The position numbers were made by a program, and so were the translations under genes. Below the pieces are notes generated by a model that was not told the DNA's origin, did no database searches, and saw only the letters and a list, made by a program, of their open reading frames with translations. 64,000 bases of DNA from Epiperipatus broadwayi (taxonomy: Eukaryota; Onychophora; Udeonychophora; Euonychophora; Peripatidae): the NCBI GenBank assembly GCA_028023455.1, contig JAQFVV010006474.1:887501-951500 (forward strand), written 5' to 3'. Positions within the stretch are counted from its first letter, which is position 1. The number at the start of each line of letters is the position of its first letter. Shown here piece after piece: positions 12,447-25,000 of this stretch.

Positions 12447-14513
12447 TGTTCGGTTGCCAATACAGACAGTGAGCATTAATATTAAAATAATTTGAATAAG
12501 AAAAAGTTTTAAAAAAACCCAAATGTGTTAATAAAATTTTAATATAATTATAATTTTGTTCAACTTTAGTGTGTTATATAGTTACCTCTAGTCTTTAAAC
12601 AGATTTATATTTACAAAGGGCAGTCCTTATTATATGCCAATACTATTCCAATATTATATGATAAATATATGTCTATGCCCCGACAAGAAAATAAAGGTAG
12701 ATAAAGGTATTTGGCTATGACTGAAATTATTATTCTGATTCTAAAGGAAAGAATGTGAGTTTATTTTCCATTCGCAAATCAATTCCAAAGAGCAAACGTA
12801 TTTAGGGCATAACTTTAATATTTATAAAAACTTATTTAAATAAATAATTTGAATGGTTCGACTTTAATAAAATCATCATACTTACGAGAGGCGGGTTACG
12901 AACTGAGAATAGTACTGACGCTTATGAGCATAAGATAAAATAAGATCCTAGTCGATGATCGAAGTCCTATGGGCTTGCATTTGGCAAGTCTTACGCCCTT
13001 GACTAATGAATCGAAAGTCTTTCTTCCTAGAAATTTAAATAAGAGATATGCACGACCAGCCTAACGGAGGGAAGATGCCTACGTCAGCAACTTTGATGAT
13101 GATGACTTGATAGTCATCTTGAAAAATAAAACCCATGTAGATGCTCTACTGATGACTGACCAATTAATTAAAGTCAACCTTATCGCTTTTTAAAACATTT
13201 ATAACTATTTTTCCTAATTGTCCTTCCTGAATATTAATATAAAATAACAAAAGGTATACTTTCCTTTATCGCCTTTTTGAAATAAGGTTATATTCGAATA
13301 AATATATATTAGTGGCAGAACAATATTTAACATAGGAGATATAAAACTGTACTAGGGCTGGGGCATAGGTAAAGGGCATATTTATTTTGCCATTATAAAA
13401 ATAATAAAATATTTCTTGCTCGATGATTAATAACTCAAATTTATTCTAATGGGGAATTACTATTGAAATTAATATTATAATATTTCATGAGGCAAAGGAA
13501 CAGAGTCAGTGAAATTATTGGCAATATTTTAAAATAATAAAAACATATATATTAAGAAGTAAGAAAAAATTAAAGAGGTTAAAAATTACAAATATTAATA
13601 TTTATAAAATTTACATAAATAATAATCTAAATAGGAGGAGGTAAAAGTTCGACGCAGAAGTTTATTCTTATAGAAATATTTACCCTTCCTCTGGTCCTTA
13701 ATTCCCTCCAAGTTGTTGAAAAGTAGGCTCATGGTTGACTACTGGAAAGTATTTTAGTAGTCATAATTTTAGAAATGATCGATGGAAAAAAGTTCAGCAG
13801 CTCCATTGAAGATTTCTCGGGCTTAGGAAAAAATTTGATGTTCTAGCCTCTATCATGATGAAATACAATTTTTATCGCACAAGTTCACTGCTACTCTAAA
13901 CAAAGCTATCTTTTTTCTTCCTTTTCAGGGCTATATATCTGTCCTGATGCCTTAACTACGCTCATTTTTTATCAATGTGTTTTTTATAATTAGTTGTTTT
14001 AGATACATTCCTTCGATAAGGCTTCAAACTAATTATTGAATTCATTTTCTAATTAGAAAATGAATTCTTAAAGTCTGAAATGATTTTAATTAGAAAATGA
14101 ATCTTATCTTTTTAATTAATAAAACTTTACTGTTGTTTTTGAGAATTTGAGAGCTTATGGAAGGAATGTAGCTTTTAATCCAAAACTTTACAAATTATTT
14201 AAAAGTGAAAAAAAACAAGTATTCCCGACGCAATGAAACTTTCGAACAATTATATATATTTAATATTTACAAATATATATCGCAAATACGAATTTAATAT
14301 ATATAAATTCATGAATATTTTATCATGAATTTATTTAGAGAATTGATCAAATTTAAACTAAACTAATTAATTTTACTACGTATTTGAAACAAGTTATTCA
14401 TTATGGAAATTAGCGTGGATTGAACGTATAAAGCCCCATTGCATCGGAAATTTAAGGTTAGTATTAGGGTAAATAACATGAAGCTAGGATCGAACTCAGA
14501 TCCGACTGCTTCA
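12447..14513 (+). repeat. ~2-kb long direct repeat, copy 2
   Basis: Second copy, about 2.07 kb, in the same orientation as copy 1. It is easily aligned throughout, but single-base and short indels dominate the differences, often in homopolymers. It abuts the 3' end of an L1-like LINE fragment at about 14516. The same TG...CA termini are present. Confidence 0.85.
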
Positions 14514-14515
14514 GT

Positions 14516-15690
14516 ATGGATCAGCCTCTCTCTTGTCTGTTTCTTGGATATTTTTAATTATGTTGAGGAAGCAGTTATTGATTTCATTAAGTGGTAATTT
14601 TTGAAAAATCACCTTGCATCTGTCAACCAGATGGCAAAGTTTATTTAAGTGGCAAGCCTGATTTCAGTGAAAATGCCTCTATTTAAAACCCCTTGAAGAG
14701 ATGTTAGATCTGGACCATTATTATCAATGTGTTTCTGGAAGTTTTGTCTTAGTCCTTGTCAGACTGGACAAAGGTGAAGGATATGGTCCATATCTTCCGG
14801 GCTGGAAAGACAGAGACAACATATGGGATCTATGCGGAAGCCTCATCTATTAAGAAATATAGCAGTGGAGAGGCTCCCAAGGTTAATTTTGAGAAGAAAG
14901 TCTGTATGTTTAGGTGCTAGTTTCAATCTATGGGCTAGTTTGTGCAGTTTGTTTATGTCGATGGGGAGGTAAGTGTGTGCCTTCTGGATATTTGAGTTGG
15001 ATAGGTTGAAGGCTTCCCAATAGATTATTTTTGAATTGAACATGGTCGCGGAAGGTACTATGTGCGTAAAAATGTATGAGATCTGTGTTTGAAGCCAGAT
15101 GGGAGTGAACCTGTGAGGGGGTGGTCTATCAGTGGGAAGCACTTGCTCTTTGGAAAGCAGACATTGGAAGGTCCTGCAATCAGAATAAAGTTTATGGACC
15201 ATATTGTAAGTTCTCTGTATTGCAAATACCTTTATTGAATGCAGTCCCAGTCCATTCATATTTCTTGGCTTTTGAAGGGTGCGCAGACTGATAAATGATC
15301 TGCGCCCACCTCCACAGAATTTCAGACAGTGGGATTCTACTTTTTCAATGAAAGCTTCTGTAGGTTTAAAACCCGCAAGATAATATATAATCTTGGGAAG
15401 TATGAGGGAGTTTAAGAGTGAGACCTTTCCAAATGTGGTTATATATATTCTTGAGAGGCATGTTATGGTGATGTCTATTTTGTTAAGTAGTCTTCATTGT
15501 ATTTCCATCCTCATTGCTGTAGGGGATAGTGACATATTGAATCCCAAGAAAGGCTGAGGCATAGCTTGTAGTGAACCTGTTATTTTGTTAGCTGTTTTGA
15601 TATTCCAAATTGCCGATTTGTTCCTGTTAATGGTAAGCCCGTGCGTCTGAGCATAGTGCTGTAATAGGCTTTCAAGAATGTTTATTTAAT
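14516..15690 (-). pseudogene. L1-like LINE, 5'-truncated reverse transcriptase C-terminus
   Basis: The minus strand encodes the distal part of a non-LTR retrotransposon ORF2. It begins around the RT thumb (NRNKSAIWNIK, then PFLGFNMSLSPTAM and FGKVSLLNSLILPKIIYYL), passes through a linker with LPTDRPPPHRF, and ends with a Cys/His zinc-binding segment, CCLCLSSPEDMDHILHLCP (C-x2-C...H-x4-C). Endonuclease and catalytic palm are missing. In-frame stops lie after MEIQ and just before the Cys/His part, so it is inactive. The 138-codon open stretch is 14843-15259. The same family occurs at 55.2-56.5 kb. The L1-like clade call rests on the LGF...LS..G+ pattern and the terminal zinc motif; another non-LTR clade is possible. 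Confidence 0.8.
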
Positions 15691-15699
15691 ATTCTATAT

Positions 15700-16640
15700 T
15701 ATAGAAGTTGTTTAATTCAATTAAGTGTAATTCATTATTAATAATATTATTAGAAACAACATTATGGACAAATTTATAATTATTATATATCTAACTTGAC
15801 CACTGACAAGAATTTAAAAGTATTGTATTAGTTCACAGTACATGTTACTAACCAAATGTATTTTAAGGTTAGTAATTCTGAAGGATCTAGTTACAATAGA
15901 TAAATGCTAAGTAATGGAAAAGAGTATTTAATTAAGTAAGCCATTGTGGTTAATAATTATATAATAAAGCTCATGATTATGATTAAATGAATATTCTATA
16001 GTAATTTTTATTAGCATATGCATGAGAATAAATCTTAGATTAAAATATGTAAGGGAAGGTAATGAGTAGATAATAAGTGTTAATTTTCATGTCTTATTAT
16101 TATAGTTAGATTAAGTTTCCAATAGGAGGTTAATAAAGGTTTGTAATAGTATAATTTTATTAAATGGTTGTATCCCAGTAAAATACCTCTTGTGATTCAA
16201 TTATTTAATTATCAATTTAATTGTTATAATGGATTTTGGAATGGAGTACTCATGATTTCTGGGATAGCCATAGGATAGCATTCATTCTTTTACTTTAATG
16301 TAATTTTTGTTAATATTATTATTTTGAGATTATTAAATTATAGAAGAGTAGTTTAAATCATTATGTAAATGAAATATTTTGTTAGTCGTTGCTTATTGTG
16401 GGAGTTTTTCTAATGATTATAATAGGATAGTAGCAGGAGAATTTTCACAATAGCAATGCCATTGTGGAGTGTATTTTGTATACTTCTCAATGTTAAAATC
16501 TCTGTTGTAATCATCCCTAAAGTCTATCTTATGTTTAGATGATTAGCAAGTTCAAAACCCTATAAAGAGTCTTATACTTTATTGTTGTTATACTTTATTG
16601 TTTAGTATTGAACTAGTATAGCAGAGGGTAGAAAAGAATA
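15700..16640. other. AT-rich non-coding stretch
   Basis: No gene, RNA or named repeat was recognised. Confidence 0.6.
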
Positions 16641-16643
16641 GAA

Positions 16644-16731
16644 ATGTAATAAAAAACTGGAATATATATATATAGAATACAATAGATATGTAATAAAAAA
16701 CTGGAATATATATATATATTACAATAGATAG
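16644..16731 (+). repeat. 44-bp tandem duplication
   Basis: Two adjacent copies of a ~44-base unit beginning ATGTAATAAAAAACTGGAAT followed by an (AT) tract, starting at 16644 and 16688. Confidence 0.9.
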
Positions 16732-16734
16732 GTA

Positions 16735-17310
16735 CTTGTATAGAAAAAAAATATGTGATTAAAAACATCTTTTATTATCATACACTAAAATTAGTTTATA
16801 AACAGAACCCATATTTTCAAGCAATTAGTTATTAAATTTATTTACATCACATTCTAGTTGATTATCCCAAAACGATTAAATATAAAAATATAGAATAGAA
16901 AAATCTTGTCTTACTTATGTAAAAATTTTTACATTTTCCTAACAGTTATTGCATGCAAAAAAATCTGGAGAGAGTAAATAAATAACATATTCCTTTACAA
17001 GATCAAATATTTATTTACTACTATTTTTTTTTTTAAATATTTATTAAGGAAAATAATATTTTGAATTTATTTATTAAGTAAATTTTTCATATTTTAAAAA
17101 AAATAAAATTATATCGCTCATCATTACTTTATTTGGTCACATAATAAAGAGATAAATCATTAACACACATTTATTTTATATTTTACTCCCGAGATATTTT
17201 GAATAAACATCTAATTATTTTAAAAATTACTTCATAATGGCTGTCCATCGGTGAAATGACCATTATATATTCAGTTCATCATCAGTATTGCTGTGATCAT
17301 TGTCCCATCA
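16735..17310. other. AT-rich non-coding stretch
   Basis: Nothing recognisable; it leads into the tetranucleotide repeat. Confidence 0.6.
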
Positions 17311-17316
17311 TTGGTA

Positions 17317-17650
<334 letters not shown>

Positions 17651-17664
17651 AAGTTTGTTTCTGA

Positions 17665-19505
17665 CAATTTTTGAGAATAAGTTTAGAAAAAGGAAATTAA
17701 AAATTAGACTAATAATGTTAAATATGTACATATGTAAAGGGATGTGATGGCAGTAGATAAAAAGTTCTGTATCCAAGCCATAACAATGATAATTGTCAAT
17801 GCTAATTTATTCTTGTTTGTTATTTTCTTGATATAATTTATTATGGCATCTTAATTTAAGAGATTGTAGATATTAAAATCTTCAAAACAACCTTACATTT
17901 GTTTGTTTGTTTGTTTTTTTTAAAAAAAAAACTGATAAAAATAAATTCTGTATTTTAAAAACAGGGTAGTAATAAAGGATATGTTAAAGGAAATTATAAA
18001 AAAGAAATGCCCAAAGACGAATAATTATGAACTGACTGAAACAAGCAAAGATTTGGGCAAAACAGTGAAAGTAGATTACTGCCTGAGATTGGGTTGCATT
18101 TTAACATTTCCTAAACATCCAGTCTTAATAGATGAGCATGATCAAGCAATCTTAAATACCCATCTTCTATCTAGGAGGAAAAAAAATGCTATTTATATCT
18201 TTCCACCCTTTTTTTGTTTATAGTTTAAAGGAAATTATACAAAATCACCACAATATGGGGAATAGCTAAAGAAGAACAACAACAATGGTTTGGGACAGAG
18301 ATAGTATGGCAGACTCTAGAACTCAAGATCTATATACTACAGCTCCGTTCATATCTCTCTCTGTACTCAAGCATTATTTGAATTTCCACACAATAAACCA
18401 TTTGATTTGCTTTTAGAATAATAAAACATTAAAATGAATAAATATATTTGTGTTTGGAATATTGCTATGTATTATATACCCATTATATAATAGCCTATTC
18501 CTTTTCCTTACTGCCATCAGTTTCTTAGGATACTCCAGGACGTTGTCATAGCAACCTCTCATGCTATCAAACATCTTTCTCTGTAATAACCATGGCAATA
18601 TTGCAACAACATTTCCAATCTTTAATTATAATCTTAATAATTCTGACATATTTTTTTATTTTTGTTTTTAATGTTTTTTTAAACTTTTTATTCTTTTATC
18701 TTTTTTTTTATGGAGTTAATATTAGCTATATTCATTTACGAATGGTTTCTAATAATAATAAAAATTCAGAAATAGACGGATAAGATATAGATGAACAGAA
18801 ATATTTTTTTTGCTCGTTCACTTTTACTTATTCTATATGTAACCGCTTATCTGCTTCGTTGGTTGTTTAATTTTTATTCTATACATTTTGTTTCTTCCAA
18901 AGTATAACATTGGTAATAATTTTGATTTCTTTTTTCATCTCTTCCCTCCTGCAATAAATTTGGTTTAATTTTTCTGTTTTATTTTTAGCATTCCATATGG
19001 TCTTTCGTTTATAACTATTTATTTGAAACTACTTAGAGTCCTATGGAAATAATTCTTTCTTAACAATGTGTTGGTGTTTTAATAATTTTTATTCCCCAAA
19101 TCCCAAGGAATTAATTTGATCATAGCTAGGATAAGAATCCCATGTTGCCTTGTTTCGCGTAATTGCTGTATAAAGTTGGATGAGATAATTTATCTACGGA
19201 GAAGATTAAAAGTCTCAACTAAAAAGCTTCAGTTTCCTCTCGCTAAAATGATAAAATATGTAAATTTTAAACATTTCATCAACTTGATATTCCGTATCAA
19301 TAAGAGAATCTTTAAAAAATAAAAAAAATAAAAAAATATTTATAAATTTGAATATTTTATTATAAATATATAAAAAAAACTAATTGTTTTATCAAATTTA
19401 TTATCTATGTGACATCAATTAAATATATGATTTCTTTTTAACTTTTTATTTTATTGTTAACCCTTTTATGTCCTACATTAAGCCAATGTTTGCATACAAT
19501 TTTGT
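17665..19505. other. AT-rich non-coding stretch
   Basis: An 80-codon plus frame (17981-18223) and several 60-codon frames have no recognised domain. No other structure was seen. Confidence 0.55.
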
Positions 19506-19510
19506 TCTAC

Positions 19511-19600
19511 GCGGTGGGTAGCGGTGATACATTGGTAGACTGTGAAGTTCCAGGTCTATAGATCGCGGACCCATGTTTGAATATTGTATAATCTCATCCA
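19511..19600 (+). repeat. tRNA-derived SINE head
   Basis: GCGGTGATACATTGGTAGAC resembles a tRNA 5' half and A-box. GGACCCATGTTTGAATATTG, about 35 bases on, resembles a T-arm and B-box. The patch is GC-richer than its flanks. It does not fold as a complete functional tRNA, so a SINE remnant is the better call. Confidence 0.5.
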
Positions 19601-20101
19601 ATAAATCATTCCAGTTTTTTTTATTTGGAAGATGTTATAATTAAATTTTATTGTATTTTTATACGTACAAAAGTAATGATATTAATTCTCTTTTTAAAAT
19701 ATATTCATTGGCAATATTTAAGATTAAAACATTTTAATTAAATTTACATTTTTATTCATGAATTAATGTAGTTATACATATTATAATAATACATTGTGTA
19801 TGTATGTAAATCCATACCTTAATTGGTATTTTCGATTTTTTTTTAAATTTTCAATATTTAATTAAAATAATAAACATGTAAGAATATAAGATACAATTTT
19901 GAATTTTCAATCTTCTAATATATTAAACAATAAATTAAAATTTTAATGAAATAATTGTTTGAAGAAAGAAAAGTATTGTAGTTTAGGACACAAATAAAAA
20001 TAATGAAGTCAGTTTAGCTATTCTTTATTACCACTAATATTAAGCATTATATATCACATTCTTATTATTTGTATAGTGGAAGTATGTTTTATTTAATATA
20101 A

Positions 20102-20373
20102 TACTCACTAATCAAGTAGTCTTGAAGTAGAATTTGCTGTAGGAATGTGATGAAGCACAAAAATATGATTATATGTGTGTGATTTATAGTTGGGATGCAG
20201 TTTGTGGAGCAACAAAACAATGGATGCAAAGAATGGGAGTAGAAAACAACCAAAAACAGCATCAGCCATTTTACCATGCTTTAATTGAAGATGGCTTTCA
20301 TTGATATACTGCTCAAGAAAATCTTCTTATGCAAATGAAACCTACTGAAATTCCTCATCCTCAGATTGGTCAC
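20102..20373 (+). pseudogene. FBXO21: FBXO21 retrocopy, extra upstream copy of the C-terminal region
   Basis: This segment is a close copy of 21674-21937. Both run from an ACTCACT(A/G)ATCAA motif, through the region encoding YGWDAVCGATKQWMQ, to CCTGAGATTGG-like sequence. It encodes the start of the YccV-like (hemimethylated DNA-binding-like) domain that ends FBXO21 proteins. It joins abruptly to the F-box start of the main copy at about 20374. It has frameshifts and a stop in place of the conserved GS(Q/C)YAAQEN tyrosine-containing stretch. Most simply it is the tail of a first tandem copy whose front half was deleted; an assembly join is the alternative. Confidence 0.8.
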
Positions 20374-22208
20374 TTCAGCTGATGTAAACAGAGGGAGTTT
20401 GGAGCATTTACCTAATGAACTTCTTGAATATATTTTTTGCAAAAATACTTTAGCATTTCTAGACATTTGCAGGTTATCATATGTGTATGTCAAAAGTTTA
20501 TCGCAATATGGAAAAGTAATAAAACTTGGAAATGAAAAAGTCAATTAAGATGGCCTCAAATGGTGGAATAGGTGTGTAACATGTCTTCAGCTATTAAGTG
20601 GAATAAAATGTTCAAAGAACAATATTTAATGAATATTCAAATTAAAGAATATTTTTCTACAGTATCTCACATACAATATAAAAATGTTGAATTATCAGTA
20701 GAAATAGTTAACAAATCATATTACACTGCTAAAATTCTTCAGTACTTATATAAATGAAACAAAGAATGACAATTATTTCTATCACTTTCAGAAGCAGAAC
20801 TGTCTTTAGAAAAAGAGGTCTTTATGATTTTTCAGTGGTGCAATCTTATGGAAAACTTATACTATGAAGAAGTTCAATTAAAATTAGATCAAATAGCTAA
20901 TCTAGTTCAAGAAGAATTATTAAATAGCAACTGAGATAAGCATATTGTTTATAATATAAAAGATGGTTCTCCTGATCCAGTTCAGTCTTATGTATTACTT
21001 GAATATTTGAATGTTGTGACCCTTAGCAAACTCACGTTTCATGGTAATACTGAATCATATTATGAAGCAAATAATTAATATATTAATGAAGGTTTCGACT
21101 CTAAAAAGGATATCCCTATAACTTTATGTATTGACTATCAAGCAGTTGCAAGGAGATTAGGAATAGCTCTTGAACCAGTAGGGTTTTCATCACATTTTCT
21201 TTAAGGTGGCTTGAGAATCCTTTATCACCCAAATGATCAACTATATACTTACATTGATGTATTTAATCGTGAAAATTTTATGCCTAAAAAGAATGTGCCC
21301 TTCTTATTCCAAGTTATGTTATTAAAATAAAGTGCCTACTCAAGTATATCCCCAATTAAAGTGTTTTAGTCTCTGGTTCAGAATCGTGTAGAAGTAGGAC
21401 AAAGGAGGACTCATATTGGAGATGGTATGTATGGATTATGGAAAGTCCTTGAGCTTATGATGGTTATTAAACCTGAAGATATTAATGCACAACTCTTACT
21501 ACCAAGAGTATATTTGAATTTAAATATTAATGACTTGAATGTCTTAGAAAATTTGCAAGTTGTGTCTACTCTTGACCCTGAGCTTACCGGTGTTGTGGCA
21601 TATATGATGGAATAGGCCAAGAATCAGCAAACTATGAAAGAAAGTCAGCTGCCCAAAGAATCTCTCCTAATAACTCACTGATCAACTAGGCCTGAAGTAG
21701 AATTTGCTGTAGAAATGGTGATGAAGCACAAACATATGATTATATGTGTTTGATTTATGGTTGGGATGCAGTTTGTGGAGCAACAAAACAATGGATGCAA
21801 AAAATGGGAGTGGAAAACTTAACTTAAAACAGCATCAGCCATTTTACGATGTTTTAGTTGAAGATGGCTCTCAATATGCTGCTCAAGAAAATCTTCTTAT
21901 GCCAATGAAACCTACTGAAATTTCACATCCTGAGATTGGTTATTTCTTCCAAGAATTTAGGGGTTATTATTATGTGCCAAATCCTAAGAAACATCAAGAA
22001 TATACAAGTTTAGAAGCTACAGAAAAAATATTTGTAAAATTTTATAGAAAACAAGCAGATTTATCTTCTGTGATAAATTTCAAATTAAAAGCTATAAAAA
22101 AGAATGTAAATTTTTCCAACAAAATATGTTAAATATTTATTTAACTTTCACTTTTATTTATATATGAATCCACTATTTTATTTTGGATAAATAAATAAAT
22201 AAAAAAAC
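20374..22208 (+). pseudogene. FBXO21: processed pseudogene of F-box only protein 21
   Basis: FBXO21 is a substrate-recognition subunit of SCF ubiquitin ligases. Domain order is kept over about 1.75 kb without introns. The F-box comes first (LEHLPNELLEYIF, 20400-20500). Next is the central transglutaminase-like/TPR-like region: SPDPVQSYVLLEYLNVVTL (about 20970), ITLCIDYQAVARRLGIALEP (about 21119) and a repeat block ending STLDPELTGVVAYMME (21427-21615). Last is the C-terminal YccV-like domain, YGWDAVCGATKQWMQKMGVE, then QHQPFYDVLVEDGSQYAAQE and EISHPEIGYFFQEFRGYYYV (21750-22000). Many stops and frameshifts break it (near 20548, 20757, 20933, 21077, 21203, 21329, 21615 and 21690). The longest open stretch is 21746-22132, 128 codons. 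An AATAAA-rich A tract at 22185-22208 could be the relic poly(A) tail. A retrocopy is inferred because the parent gene is multi-exon in known animals. Confidence 0.85.
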
Positions 22209-22655
22209 TATTTAGGTCTTAAAGGAACCCAGCAGGGAAAATTCCTAGGGTTTACTCCATACATTCTTGTCATTGCAGCTATTATTACTATGTGATTATT
22301 CAAATAGTATATGAACATGAATGAGCTGCTCGCTATTATGCATTAACCAGTATGGTTAGTTTATTGGCTTTTTACCTCTGAGTTTGAGATAGAAACACAG
22401 TTGTCTTTCTTTTCAGTTGATTGCAATTCTTTACTGAAATATCAGTTGAGTTTTTTTGAAGGCAGAATTAATGTGTGTGTGAATGGAATTTTTTTCTACT
22501 AGATATTTGTAATCATGACAGACAAAAATAAATCATGGCCTTTATTCTCAGGAGGCTGTAAAGTCATCAGCTAAAGTACCTATTGGCAGCTGAAGGCAGA
22601 GGGTGCTAAGAAACTACTGATTGTTAACCCAGGCTATCATTTGATGATGACCTTT
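22209..22655. other. unassigned sequence between pseudogene and LINE
   Basis: Moderately AT-rich. No frame or motif was recognised. It may include 5' untranslated sequence of the adjacent RTE LINE. Confidence 0.5.
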
Positions 22656-24640
22656 TATTTTGGTACTTACCATTGCAGATCACTTTCAAGTGAAAGAAGA
22701 TTGCAGGAATTGGAAGAAGTGTCTCATATTAAATGAGGCATTATGGGACTTTGTGAAGTTAGAAGGACAGGTGAAGAGATAATTGACTTAAAAAGTGGAC
22801 AAGTATTTCATTACAAAAAATAAACATTAAAAAATACAAGTGGAGTACGATTCATTATGAATAAAAAGTGGAAAAACAACATTGTGAAAATTGATGATGT
22901 ATCAGACAGAGTGGCAAGATTACTTTATACAACTTAATAGCAGATACCAAATGCAGATGATTTAGGTTTATACCCCAACAAGTAGACATAGTGATGAAGT
23001 AGTGGAAGATTTTTATATGGATGTACAAAAAAGTTTTGATCAGAGTAAACATTTTAAAATTGTTATGGAAGACTTTAATGCTAGAAGTGGTAAACAAATG
23101 CAAGATGAAAGTGCTGTAGATAATTTTGATTATGGTAATAGAAACGAGAGAGGACATAGACTTGTGGAGTTTGCAGAAAAATAAAAACTTTATATTATGA
23201 ATTCTTTTTTTGAAAAAAAGGTTAAAAGGAAATGGACATGGAAGCATTCAAATGAAGGGACAGCAGAGTTGGATTATATTTTGACTAACAGAAAATACAT
23301 ATTTCAAGATTGTAATGTTCTTAATAAATTCAGTACAGGAAGTATTCATCAATTTGTAAAATGTATGATATATGTTAATGCAAAATTAGAAAGATAAAAA
23401 TTATTAAGAAAATAATATTCACAGATGATATTCCCAATCTTCAGAAACATTCCAATCAACATAAATTAAAAATTGCAAATTATTTTCAATATTAACAGAT
23501 TTTGAACATGATTCAGATTTGAATAAAATCAATAGAAAGATAACTGATACACTTTTAAAAATTACAACAAAGATAGCTAGCACAAAAAGCAGCAATTAAG
23601 CTGTAAAATTTATTCTGGGATAAGACAATTTATAAGGAAAGGAAGGAATATAACAATATATAAAAATGAGTAGTAAGAAGGATTGAAGAACTTTGTAAAG
23701 TGGTACAAAAAGTTAATAATGATATAAAAAAGTATAATTGTGAATTAGAAAAGAAAGTTATAAAAGAGAATAAATGTCCTAAGAATGTAAAAAAAACATC
23801 TTGGTATTCATTTGAAACTTATTTCTGCAATAAGAAAAAGGCTGGAACGATTACTACAAAAAGAGATGATATCATGAAATGTGTTGAAGAGTTCTATCAA
23901 GAATTATATAGCAATAAAGAGTGAGGAAAAATACTTCCTACAACTACTATATCTTTTAAATTGCCCAGGATTTTAAATAAAGAAATAAGACATGGAATTA
24001 AATTTAAGAAGAAGAGAAAAGCTCCAATGATGATGGAATTATAATTGATATTTTAAAGAACAGGTGAAGAAATAGAATTTTTTTGGCAAAGTTATATATC
24101 AAATGTCTAAATGATAAAAATGTACCAGATGATTGGAAGAATGCAGTATTTATATTATTATTTAAAAAAGATGATAAAGAAAATATTAGAAATTACAGAC
24201 CTATCAGTTTTTTATCACTTTTATACAAAATTTTTACCAAAATAATTACAATTCATATACAGTGAACTTATGGATTTTAACCAATCAAAAGAAGAAACTG
24301 ATTTTAAAAAAGATTTTAGTATAGTGAATTATATCCATGTATTGAGAAAAGTTATAGAATGGACCAATGAATATAAATTTCTTTTATGCTTTGGATTTGT
24401 AGAATATGAAAAGGCATTTGATTCTAAAAGCATTTCTTCAGTGATTAATCCATTAGATTGTCAGGGTATAGACTCAGAGTATTGTTATATTCTGAAGAAT
24501 ATTTATAAAAATGCAACAGGAACAATTACATTACATAAGATACTAGGAAGGTTACCATTGAGAAAGATGTCAGACAGGGTGACTCCATATCTCCAAAACT
24601 TTTTACAGCAGTTTTGCAAGTATTTTAGGAATTAAAATGA
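22656..24640 (+). pseudogene. RTE-type LINE, endonuclease and first part of reverse transcriptase (decayed)
   Basis: A non-LTR retrotransposon ORF broken into several frames. The apurinic-like endonuclease (exonuclease-endonuclease-phosphatase fold) is seen as GIMGLCEVRRTGEEIIDLKS (about 22740), NKKWKNNIVKIDDVSDRVA (about 22860), a SRHSDEVVEDFYMDVQ block, IVMEDFNARSG (about 23060, the catalytic GDFN-like motif with E for G) and NEGTAELDYILTNRK (about 23250). The reverse transcriptase follows: VPDDWKNAVFILLFKKDDKE and NYRPISFLSLLYKIFTKII (24120-24260), then VEYEKAFDSK (about 24400, the first catalytic Asp region) and ILKNIYKNATGTITLHK. The motif order is that of RTE/BovB elements often annotated as craniofacial development protein 2-like. 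Stops and frameshifts throughout mean it is dead. It is interrupted by a SINE at 24655. Confidence 0.88.
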
Positions 24641-24654
24641 GAAACTAAAAGAGT
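24641..24654 (+). repeat. left target-site duplication of SINE
   Basis: GAAACTAAAAGAGT, repeated exactly at 24760-24773, flanks the SINE. Confidence 0.9.
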
Positions 24655-24759
24655 CTTGCATTGATGGTCGAGAGGTCAGTGTGACTGCCTTGCACTTGCA
24701 GGCAGTTGCCCAGGTTGCGGGTTCATGTCCCGGCCGATGCTATGACACTTAAAAAAAAA
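24655..24759 (+). mobile_element. tRNA-derived SINE inserted in the RTE LINE
   Basis: A 105-base GC-richer insert. TGGTCGAGAGGTCAGTG resembles a tRNA A-box region, GCGGGTTCATGTCCCGGCC is a near-perfect T-arm/B-box, and the copy ends with a run of nine A. A perfect 14-base direct repeat flanks it. It interrupts the LINE reverse transcriptase between the GDSI-like and FADD-like motifs, so it inserted after the LINE. The low decay of its promoter boxes suggests a fairly young copy. Confidence 0.9.
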
Positions 24760-24773
24760 GAAACTAAAAGAGT
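24760..24773 (+). repeat. right target-site duplication of SINE
   Basis: GAAACTAAAAGAGT, identical to 24641-24654. Confidence 0.9.
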
Positions 24774-25000
24774 AAAAGTAAATGGAGATTATTTAAGTCA
24801 TCTAGATTTTACAGATGATGTAATTGTTTTTGAAAATAATGTTTTAGAGCTTCAGGGAATGTTGCAGGAATGATCAGATTAAAGTAAGAATGTAGGACTA
24901 AGGGTAAACATTAAAAAGTCTAAGGTACTGTTCAATGGATTTTTTCAAAAGATGAAAATAAACATTGATTTTACTAGTTATGAGGGTTTTATATATGTGA
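24774..25000 (+). pseudogene. RTE-type LINE, reverse transcriptase catalytic box remnant
   Basis: Continuation of the LINE beyond the SINE. VNGDYLSHLDFTDDVIVFEN (24778-24840) is the palm motif, with FTDD in place of the usual FADD, followed by ELQGMLQE and KNVGLRVNIKKSKVLFNG, a typical post-palm segment. It is broken by a stop after MLQE and fades out near 25000. Confidence 0.85.
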
